Shown in pieces: positions 28,008 through 34,628 of a stretch of 36,099 bases of DNA (position 1 is its first letter; the number at the start of each line of letters is the position of its first letter). This stretch comes from CALNYS01 sp964639935 (GTDB taxonomy: Bacteria > Planctomycetota > Phycisphaerae > Phycisphaerales > UBA1924), in contig CAZXGT010000012.1 in NCBI GenBank assembly GCA_964639935.1, positions 1 through 36,099 on the forward strand, written 5' to 3'. Below the pieces are notes generated by a model. It saw only the letters and a program-made list of their open reading frames with translations. It was not told the origin of the DNA and made no database searches. The position numbers and the translations under genes were made by a program.

Positions 28008-29519
28008 GTGAAACCCCTTCTCCCCGAAACCGGTTTCGACGTCGCGCGGAAGCGGATTCACTGCCTTGGCGCCGGTGGATGCGGGCTGTCCGGTCTCGCC
28101 CGGATGCTCGCCGCGCGCGGGGCCCGCGTCACCGGATCGGACCAGACGGCCAGCGAGACGACCGACGCCCTCGAGCGCGACGGCGTCCCCGTGGCGATCG
28201 AGCCCGCGGGCGAGCTCCCGGCCGACGCCGAGATCCTCGTCGTCAGCGCCGCCGTCCGCCCCGATCACCCGCAGTGGGGCGCCGCCGAGCGGCGCGGCGT
28301 CCCCGTGCTGACCTACGCCCAGGCTCTCGGACGCTGCATGCTCGGACGCACGGGCGTCGCCGCCGCGGGCACCCACGGCAAGTCCACCACCGTCGCCATG
28401 CTCGGGCACACCCTCATCAGGTGCGGGCTCGATCCCACCGTCATCGTCGGCGCCGCGTGCCGGCAACTCTCGCCCGACGGGACCACGCCCACCGGGTTCC
28501 GCCTCGGCGCCCAGGCCGTCCCCGCCGGAGCAATGGCCGGCGCGCCCGGCCTGCTCCTGGCCGAAGCCTGCGAGTTCAACCGCTCGTTCCATCATCTTGA
28601 GCCCACCGTCGCCTCCATCGCCAACGTCGAGGCCGATCATCTGGACATCTACGGCTCGCTCGACGCGGTCATCGAGGCCTTCAACGTCTTCGCCCGGAAG
28701 CTCCCGAGCGAGGCCGAGGGGGGGCGCCTGCTGATCGGTCACGATGGCGCGCACCGGCGCGAGGTCGCGGCCGGCGTCAGGGCCCGCGTGGAGACCATCG
28801 GCTTCGCCCCGAGCGCCGACTGGGCCGTCCGCTACGAGCCATCCGAGGCGCGGGTCGCCCTCTCAAAGGACGGCCGCGAGCTGACGAGCTGGACCATGAG
28901 TCTCCCGGGCGAGCACAACGCGATGAACAGCGCCGTCGCGGCGGCGCACGCCGTCTCGCTCGGAGCGGACCCCGCCGAGGTCGGGCCCGCGCTCTCGGGC
29001 TTTCGCGGCCTCGCCCGCCGGCTCGAGAATCTCGGCGTCGCGGGCGGCGTTCGCGTCTACGACGACTACGGGCACCACCCCACCGAGATCGACGCCACCC
29101 TGCGCGCCCTGCGCGAGGCCGAGCGCCCGCAGGAGCACGGCGGCCGGCTCATCTGCGTCTTCCAGCCCCACCAGCACTCCCGCACGCGCTTCCTGCTCGA
29201 GGAGTTCGCGCAGTCCTTCGCCAACGCCGACGTCGTGATCGTGCCCCAGATCTACTTCGTTCGCGACTCGGAGAAGGAGCTCATGAAGGTGACCTCGGGC
29301 GACCTCGTCGACCGGCTCCGCCGGCAAGGCGTGCAGGCCATGCACCTCTACCCCTTCGAGGCGATCGTCGAGCAGCTTCAGGTCATCTGTCGCCCGGGCG
29401 ATCTGCTCGTGGTCATGGGCGCCGGACCCGTCTGGCAGGTCGCCCGCGGGTTCGTCGAGGCCATGGGAAGGCCCGAGACGCCGGCGCGAGGCCGGACGCG
29501 AGAGAGGAGCCGGGCGTGA
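28008..29519 (+). CDS. murC: UDP-N-acetylmuramate-L-alanine ligase
   Basis: MurC adds L-alanine to UDP-MurNAc, the first amino acid of the peptidoglycan stem. From GTG 28008 (a second GTG lies at 28002) the protein has 503 residues. The N-terminal Rossmann motif is IHCLGAGGCGLSGLARMLAA, the ATP-binding loop is GTHGKSTTVAML (residues 121-132), and the central segment ACEFNRSFHHLEPT followed by IANVEADHLDIYG carries the metal-binding region. YDDYGHHPTEIDATL and FQPHQHSRT are C-terminal landmarks. The last residues (PARGRTRERSRA) are an Arg-rich tail. It overlaps murB as GTGA. The frame upstream is not family-like. Confidence 0.95.
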   Translation: MKPLLPETGFDVARKRIHCLGAGGCGLSGLARMLAARGARVTGSDQTASETTDALERDGVPVAIEPAGELPADAEILVVSAAVRPDHPQWGAAERRGVPVLTYAQALGRCMLGRTGVAAAGTHGKSTTVAMLGHTLIRCGLDPTVIVGAACRQLSPDGTTPTGFRLGAQAVPAGAMAGAPGLLLAEACEFNRSFHHLEPTVASIANVEADHLDIYGSLDAVIEAFNVFARKLPSEAEGGRLLIGHDGAHRREVAAGVRARVETIGFAPSADWAVRYEPSEARVALSKDGRELTSWTMSLPGEHNAMNSAVAAAHAVSLGADPAEVGPALSGFRGLARRLENLGVAGGVRVYDDYGHHPTEIDATLRALREAERPQEHGGRLICVFQPHQHSRTRFLLEEFAQSFANADVVIVPQIYFVRDSEKELMKVTSGDLVDRLRRQGVQAMHLYPFEAIVEQLQVICRPGDLLVVMGAGPVWQVARGFVEAMGRPETPARGRTRERSRA

Positions 29520-30406
29520 CCGCCCCGGCCGCCCTCGGCGTCATCGAGAACGCCCCGATCTCCACCTGGTTCGGCGTCGGCGGGCGGGCCGACGCGCTGC
29601 TCGCGCCGGGCTCACTTGACGAGCTTCGCGCCGCGCTCGAGGCCCATGAGGCGCAGCGCGGCCCCGTCCGCGTCCTCGGCGACGGCGCTAACCTGCTCGT
29701 CGCCGACGAGGGCGTCGGCGGCCTGGTCGTGAGCCTCGACCGCCTGCGCCGCGTGACGTGGAGCGAGCGCGGCGTGATCGCCGACGCCGGCGCCCGCCTG
29801 CCGCTGATCGTCGCCGAGGCCTGCCGGCGCGGGCTCGGCGGGCTCGAAGGACTCGGCGGCATCCCCGCGAGCCTGGGCGGCGCGGTCCGGATGAACGCCG
29901 GGGGGGCCTTCGGCGAGATCGGGAGCGTCATCCGGCGCGTGCGCGTCCTCGACCATGCCGGACGCGAGCACGAGCTGACGCCCGCCGAGCTGAGCTTCGG
30001 CTACCGCGCCTCGAACCTCGCGGGCCTGATCGTCGTGGAGGTCGAGCTCGTGCTCGAGCCGGGGGATCCCGTCGAGCTTCGCGCCAAGCTCAAGGAGGTG
30101 ATGGCGCACAAGAAGCAGGCTCAGCCCCTCGGGGCCTCGAGCGCCGGGTGCGTCTTCCAGAACCCCGAGCTCGACGGGCGGCGCGTCAGCGCCGGTCGTC
30201 TCATCGATCGCGCCGGGCTCAAGGGGGCGCGCGAGGGCGGCGCGCGCGTCTCCGAGCGGCACGCGAACTTCATCGTCACCGAGGAGGGCGCCACCGCGGG
30301 CGACGTGCTCCGGCTCATCGACCGCGTCCAGCGTGAGGTCGCCGAGACGCAGGGCGTCGAGCTGACCCGCGAGCTCGTCGTCTGGTCGCGGGAGGGATCG
30401 CCATGA
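29516..30406 (+). CDS. murB: UDP-N-acetylenolpyruvoylglucosamine reductase
   Basis: MurB reduces UDP-GlcNAc-enolpyruvate to UDP-MurNAc using FAD and NADPH. The 296-residue protein from GTG 29516 has the FAD-binding segment LGDGANLLVADEGVGGLVVS, the loop GLGGIPASLGGAVRMNAGG, the catalytic Arg164 in SFGYRAS, and QPLGASSAGCVFQNP, in which the proton-donating serine of E. coli MurB is Cys212. GVELTRELVVW holds the final catalytic glutamate. Compact size fits a type II-like enzyme. It overlaps murC by four bases (GTGA) and ddl by four (ATGA). Confidence 0.95.
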   Translation: MTAPAALGVIENAPISTWFGVGGRADALLAPGSLDELRAALEAHEAQRGPVRVLGDGANLLVADEGVGGLVVSLDRLRRVTWSERGVIADAGARLPLIVAEACRRGLGGLEGLGGIPASLGGAVRMNAGGAFGEIGSVIRRVRVLDHAGREHELTPAELSFGYRASNLAGLIVVEVELVLEPGDPVELRAKLKEVMAHKKQAQPLGASSAGCVFQNPELDGRRVSAGRLIDRAGLKGAREGGARVSERHANFIVTEEGATAGDVLRLIDRVQREVAETQGVELTRELVVWSREGSP

Positions 30407-31338
30407 CGCCCGAACGCCCGAGCGTGCTGGTTCTCGCCGGCGGGCCGGACGCCGAGCGCGAGGTGAGCCTCGAGAGCGCGCGCGCCGTCGCCGCCGCGCT
30501 CCGCGAGGCCGGTTTTTCCGTCTGCGAGCGGACGATCGACCGTCCGGGGCTCGACGAGATCCGCGCCATGCCGGGCGACGTGGTCTTCCCAGCGCTCCAC
30601 GGCCCCTTCGGCGAAGGCGGGCCGCTCCAGGACCTGCTCGAGGCCGACGGCCGGCCCTTTGTCGGGGCCCGCTCCCGCCCGGCGCGCCTCGCGATGGACA
30701 AGATCGCGACCAAGACGCTCGCGGGGACGCTCGGGCTCGCCGTCACGCCCAGCGCGGTCTTCAACCCGGACGACCGCGTCTGCCCGCTCCCGCCGCCCGT
30801 GGTGGTCAAGCCCGTGCGCGAGGGATCGACGATCGGCCTTCACCTGTGCCGAAGCGACGCCGACTTCGCCGGCGCGCACCGGGCGACGCGTGCGGCCGGC
30901 CGCTTGGCGATGATCGAGCCCCTGATCCGCGGGCGGGAGCTGACGGTCGGGGTGCTCGGGGGCGAGCCGCTCCCGGTCGTCGAGATCCGGCCGGCGGGCG
31001 GGCTCTACGACTACGCGGCCAAGTACGAGCGCGACGACACGGCGTATCTCGTCGGTCCGCCGCTTCCTCCGGGCGTGGGCGAGAGGGTTCGGTCGCAGGC
31101 GGCGCAGCTGGCGGGCGCGATCGGCGCCGCGGACCTCGCCCGCGTGGACTTCATCATGGACGAGGGCGGCGCGCCGTGGCTGCTCGAGCTCAATACCATG
31201 CCGGGCTTTACGAGCCATTCGCTCGTGCCGATGGCGGCGCGGGCGATCGGGCTCGACATGCCCGACCTGTGCGCGCAGCTGGTGCGAATGGCTCGTCCCG
31301 GCGCCGGGCGCCAGGCCGCGGAAGGGGCGCACGCATGA
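30403..31338 (+). CDS. ddl: D-alanine-D-alanine ligase
   Basis: Ddl makes the D-Ala-D-Ala dipeptide for peptidoglycan with ATP. The 311-residue protein is an ATP-grasp enzyme: LAGGPDAEREVSLES (Glu18 aligns to Glu15 of DdlB), FPALHGPFGEGGPLQDLLE, VVVKPVREGSTIGLHLC, IRGRELTVGVLGG, and metal residues in ARVDFIMDEGG and LLELNTMPGFTSHS. The omega loop reads YDYAAKYERDDTAYL, with the lysine-tyrosine pair of true D-Ala-D-Ala ligases rather than the VanA-type D-lactate form. It overlaps murB and the ftsQ-like gene by ATGA at each end. Confidence 0.95.
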   Translation: MTPERPSVLVLAGGPDAEREVSLESARAVAAALREAGFSVCERTIDRPGLDEIRAMPGDVVFPALHGPFGEGGPLQDLLEADGRPFVGARSRPARLAMDKIATKTLAGTLGLAVTPSAVFNPDDRVCPLPPPVVVKPVREGSTIGLHLCRSDADFAGAHRATRAAGRLAMIEPLIRGRELTVGVLGGEPLPVVEIRPAGGLYDYAAKYERDDTAYLVGPPLPPGVGERVRSQAAQLAGAIGAADLARVDFIMDEGGAPWLLELNTMPGFTSHSLVPMAARAIGLDMPDLCAQLVRMARPGAGRQAAEGAHA

Positions 31339-32222
31339 GCCGCAAGGGGCGCAGCACGAAGAAGCGCGCGAAGAAGAAGCAGAAGCACCCGATCGACTGG
31401 GGCGGTCTGTGGTCGGGCGCCGCGCGGTTCGGCGGCTGGGCGATGCTTCTCGGCGCCGGGGGCGCGCTGGCGCTGGGCGCGGGCGAGCTGGAGGAACGCG
31501 TGGGCGCCGCGCGGTCGGACCCGCTCGAAGCGCGGATCGACTGGCCCGTCTCGCCCGGCGGCGAGCGCACGTGGCTGCCTTCGAGCGAGCAGCGCCGGCT
31601 GGCGAGCCTGCTCCTGACGAGCGTCTCGATGGACCCGACGGACCGCGACTCGCTCGATGCGGCGCGGCGGCGGCTGCTGTCGACCGGGTGGTTCGAGCGC
31701 GACCTGACGCTCGTTCGCCGCCCGGGGGGTGTGATTGAGCTCGACGGTTCGTGGCGCGCGCCGGCGGCGGTCGTTCGCGTTGAAGAGTCGGCGCACGTGG
31801 TGTCGCGGGACGCCCGGCGGCTCCCGCTGACGTACCCGGCGGGCGGCGCCGGGCCGCTGCGGTTCATCGAGCGCGTGTGGGGGTCGCCACCGGGCGTGGG
31901 CGAGGTGTGGACGGGCGGGGACGTCGAGGCGGCGATCGACCTGCTCGCGGTCTTGCGCGGGTCGCCCGCGTGGGGGAGCGTCGCCGGGATTGACGCGTCG
32001 CGCTACGTGCGTTCGCAGATGCTGACGGTCGTGACGACGACGGGGGCGAGGGTCGTCTGGGGCTCGGCGCCCGGCGAGCGTCCGACGGGGCAGGTGGAGC
32101 ACGAGACGCGCCTGGCGCGGTTCGAGGCGCTGATGGATGATCCGGCGTGGATCGCCGCCGGGCGCCCGCGCGTGGAGCTGCACCTGCCCAGGCCGGTGAT
32201 CAACGAGAGCGCCTCGCCATGA
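31335..32222 (+). CDS. Divergent FtsQ/DivIB-like protein
   Basis: A 295-residue single-pass membrane protein in the place where ftsQ normally follows ddl. A Lys/Arg-rich cytoplasmic start (MSRKGRSTKKRAKKKQKH) precedes one hydrophobic helix (about residues 33-50, GWAMLLGAGGALALGAG). The periplasmic part has features of FtsQ: STGWFERDLTLVRRPGGVI, then SWRAPAAVVRVEESAHVVSR and a downstream strand-rich domain (VVTTTGARVVWGSAPGE). Sequence similarity is weak; position and layout carry the call. FtsQ-family proteins link early and late division proteins. It overlaps ddl and the next gene by four bases each. Confidence 0.6.
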   Translation: MSRKGRSTKKRAKKKQKHPIDWGGLWSGAARFGGWAMLLGAGGALALGAGELEERVGAARSDPLEARIDWPVSPGGERTWLPSSEQRRLASLLLTSVSMDPTDRDSLDAARRRLLSTGWFERDLTLVRRPGGVIELDGSWRAPAAVVRVEESAHVVSRDARRLPLTYPAGGAGPLRFIERVWGSPPGVGEVWTGGDVEAAIDLLAVLRGSPAWGSVAGIDASRYVRSQMLTVVTTTGARVVWGSAPGERPTGQVEHETRLARFEALMDDPAWIAAGRPRVELHLPRPVINESASP

Positions 32223-33049
32223 GCGAGAGCCCCGGCGACGGCGGCGGCGGGCGCAAGCGCGGGTGGCTCGATCCGATCCTGAGCAACGAGACCGGGCTGC
32301 TCTCGGCGCTCGAGGAGCGCCGGCGCGGTCCGGGGCGCGGAGAAACCGGCGAGTGGGCGCACCGGCGCGGGGAGCCCAGGCTCCTGATCCTCTGCTGGGC
32401 GATCTACCTGCTCGGGGCGTCGGGGGCGACGATCATGCGGCTCCCGCAGATCGGCTTCACCGAGCCGAGGTTCGTGCAGTCGGCGGCGCGGCTGCTGGTT
32501 CTGCTGATCGCCGCGGGGCTCATCGCGCTGTGGCCGATGGTTCGGCTCAGTCAGGCGTCGCCGCGGCGCGCGACGACGGCGGCGCTGGTGGACTATGTGG
32601 CGCTCATGGCGCCGCTGGCGGCGGTGCTCTGGCCCGTGACCTGGCTCGGGCGGTGGGACGTCGCGGTGACGGGCGCGCTTGTGGCGCTGCTGGCGGGGTG
32701 GGGCCTGGTCGCGTCGGCGATTGTCGCGCTCGGGACGCGGCGCCAGCCGGGCCCGGCGCGAACGGGGTGGGCGGCGCTGATGGTCGGGCTCATCCTCGCG
32801 GCGCCCGCCCTGGCGGCGCTGCTCCCACCGATCGGGATCCCGACCAGCGGGTTGCTGTACGCCTCGCCCCTGACGGCGGTGCACGCGCTGACGATCGAGC
32901 AGATCGGCTCGAGACCCCGGATGGAGCCGCTTGAATGGTGGGCGGGCATCGGGCCGGCGTGTCTCGGGCTGGTCCTGTGGGCCGGGGCGCTCGTCACGGG
33001 CGGCGGCGGGCCGGATCGCGACGCGAACCCCTCGCCACCAAGCGTTTGA
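32219..33049 (+). CDS. Uncharacterised six-helix membrane protein in the mur operon
   Basis: A 276-residue protein with about six membrane segments (LLILCWAIYLLGASGATIM, LLVLLIAAGLIALWPMV, ALMAPLAAVLWPVTWLG, a long helix near 165-190, AALMVGLILAAPALAALLPP, and IGPACLGLVLWAGALVTG). The first 60 residues are soluble, charged and Gly/Arg-rich (MSESPGDGGGGRKRGWLDP). I do not recognise the family. Overlap with the ftsQ-like gene by ATGA makes it part of the cell-wall/division operon. The C-terminus is short and Pro/Ser-rich. The start is ATG 32219. Confidence 0.8.
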   Translation: MSESPGDGGGGRKRGWLDPILSNETGLLSALEERRRGPGRGETGEWAHRRGEPRLLILCWAIYLLGASGATIMRLPQIGFTEPRFVQSAARLLVLLIAAGLIALWPMVRLSQASPRRATTAALVDYVALMAPLAAVLWPVTWLGRWDVAVTGALVALLAGWGLVASAIVALGTRRQPGPARTGWAALMVGLILAAPALAALLPPIGIPTSGLLYASPLTAVHALTIEQIGSRPRMEPLEWWAGIGPACLGLVLWAGALVTGGGGPDRDANPSPPSV

Positions 33050-33107
33050 ACACGTAGTCTGTTGGATCGGCGCGCATCTGCCCCTGCGCCTGGAAGGAGC
33101 CAGTTCC

Positions 33108-33572
33108 ATGGAGTTTCTCACGCCGGACGAGAAGACCAAACTCGAGGAGCGTCTCGAGGAACTCAAGGACAATCGCCCTGAGATCTCCAACCGCATCGCC
33201 GAGGCGCGGGCGCTGGGCGACCTCAAGGAGAACGCCGAGTTTCACGCGGCGCGCGAGGAGCAGGGCGTCCAGGAGGCGGAGATCCGGCGCCTCCAGGAGC
33301 GGCTCGATTCGGCCAAGGTCATCGAGAAGGGCGACGTGCCGGAGGACATCGTCTTCCTCGGGGCGACGGTGAAGCTGCGCGAGGAGGGCGACGACGAGGA
33401 GGAGTTCTTCCGCCTCGTGGGCGAGCCCTCGGGCAATCTGGACGCGGACATCGTGGAGGTGTCGGTCTCGAGCCCGATGGGCGAGGCGCTGCTCAAGGCG
33501 CGCGTGGGCGAGACGGTGCGCGTGGACACCCCGCGCGGGATCAAGCGATTCGAGGTCATCGAGATCGTCTGA
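33108..33572 (+). CDS. greA: Transcription elongation factor GreA
   Basis: GreA enters the polymerase secondary channel and stimulates cleavage of backtracked transcripts. The 154-residue protein from ATG 33108 has AAGGAG nine bases upstream. The N-terminal coiled coil carries the acidic tip Asp38/Glu41 in ARALGDLKENAEFHAAREEQ; the C-terminal FKBP-like domain is present (FFRLVGEPSGNLDADIVEVS, then SSPMGEALLKARVGETVRV). Its acidic stretch GDDEEEFF is mildly unusual. It lies 58 bases after the membrane-protein gene and converges on the BtuF-like gene with three bases between stops. Confidence 0.97.
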   Translation: MEFLTPDEKTKLEERLEELKDNRPEISNRIAEARALGDLKENAEFHAAREEQGVQEAEIRRLQERLDSAKVIEKGDVPEDIVFLGATVKLREEGDDEEEFFRLVGEPSGNLDADIVEVSVSSPMGEALLKARVGETVRVDTPRGIKRFEVIEIV

Positions 33573-33575
33573 GCC

Positions 33576-34532
33576 TCAGGCGCGCCAGCGGCGGCATTCC
33601 ACCGTTCCCGGGTCCGCCTCCGGGCGATCGGCGAGCAGACTCACGAGCCATCCCTGCGCATCGACCAGCCGCGGGCCCGGGCGGCTCAGGAGCCTTCCGT
33701 CGGCGGCGTAGACGCGCCCGGCCCGGACGGCCGGGATCTCGCTCCACCACGGCTGCTCGCTCAGACGGCCGATCTGCTCCATCGCGGCGCTCGCCGGCTC
33801 GCCGCAGGGGGCGACGATCAGGGTGTCGATCGCGGCGTTTGCGAGCTCTTCGGCCGCGACGGCCTTCGACGGCGGGGCGACGCGGTGGGCGCCGTGGGCG
33901 CCCGCGCCGGCTCCGGCCTTTGGCAGGGGGGCGGTCGGGAGCAGGGGGTGCTCGCCCCCGGCCCGCTCGACGAGCTGGGGGATCCAGCTCCCGCCGACAA
34001 AGAGCGGATCGACCCATTCGAGCACGGCGGTCCGCGGGCCGGCCGCGTAGGGGGTGACGAGGTCCATCGCGCTGTGAAGGCGGTCGCGCCAGGTCGCGAC
34101 GGCGGCCTCGGCCTCTTGCTCGAGCCCGGCGGCCTCGCCGATCGCGATGGCCGCATCGAGCATGCCCTCGACGCTCTGGACGTTCAAAAAAAGCAAGCGA
34201 GGGGCGAGCCCGGCGTCCGATAGAGCCTGCTGAACGAGGTCGGGATCGACCGAGCAGACGCCGCAGCGGTCCTGAAGCAGGACGAGGTCCGGCTTCAGGT
34301 CGCCCAGGGCGTGGGGGTCGAGCGTCTCGAGGCCGCCGCGGGCGACGAGATCGCGCGCGAGGCGGTCGGTTTCGGCGGGATCGCCCGATCGGGCCCTGTC
34401 GCCCGTGAGGGCGGGCGCGGAACGGATCTCGGGCGGGTGGTCGCAGTCAGCGCTACGGCCGACAAGGAAGGATGAACCACCGATGGCGGCGAGCGTCTCA
34501 GTGGCGGACGGAAGCAGGCTGACGATGCGCAT
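33576..34532 (-). CDS. BtuF-like (cobalamin/iron-complex) binding protein, no signal peptide
   Basis: A 318-residue periplasmic-binding-protein class III fold of the BtuF/FhuD type. It begins directly with MRIVSLLPSATETLAAIGG, the typical first strand, and continues RSADCDHPPEI, LKPDLVLLQDRCGVCSVD, VLEWVDPLFVGGSWIPQLV and a long helix-linked second lobe (AIDTLIVAPCGEPASAAM). No signal sequence or lipobox precedes it, and no BtuC/BtuD or TonB receptor is nearby. Such orphan proteins may act in the cytoplasm or depend on an undetected export route. A Gly/Ala/Pro-rich linker sits between lobes (PLPKAGAGAGAHGAH). Confidence 0.88.
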   Translation of the reverse strand: MRIVSLLPSATETLAAIGGSSFLVGRSADCDHPPEIRSAPALTGDRARSGDPAETDRLARDLVARGGLETLDPHALGDLKPDLVLLQDRCGVCSVDPDLVQQALSDAGLAPRLLFLNVQSVEGMLDAAIAIGEAAGLEQEAEAAVATWRDRLHSAMDLVTPYAAGPRTAVLEWVDPLFVGGSWIPQLVERAGGEHPLLPTAPLPKAGAGAGAHGAHRVAPPSKAVAAEELANAAIDTLIVAPCGEPASAAMEQIGRLSEQPWWSEIPAVRAGRVYAADGRLLSRPGPRLVDAQGWLVSLLADRPEADPGTVECRRWRA

Positions 34533-34628
34533 GGGAAGATGCTAGTGTCCGCGCCGATTCGGGCTCGGGCCGCTTCAAAGGCCTTTCAGGTGAGGAAGAT
34601 CAGCTTGCCGACGCGAAGCAAGAAGACG
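34533..34628. promoter_or_regulatory. Divergent region, BtuF-like gene / secretin gene
   Basis: This 96-base gap holds the promoters of two divergent genes if the secretin starts at ATG 34629. A perfect 10-base palindrome AAAGGCCTTT lies at 34577-34586. The secretin frame also remains open to GTG 34590 and TTG 34605, so part of the gap may be coding. No clear -10/-35 pair was found. Confidence 0.3.
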
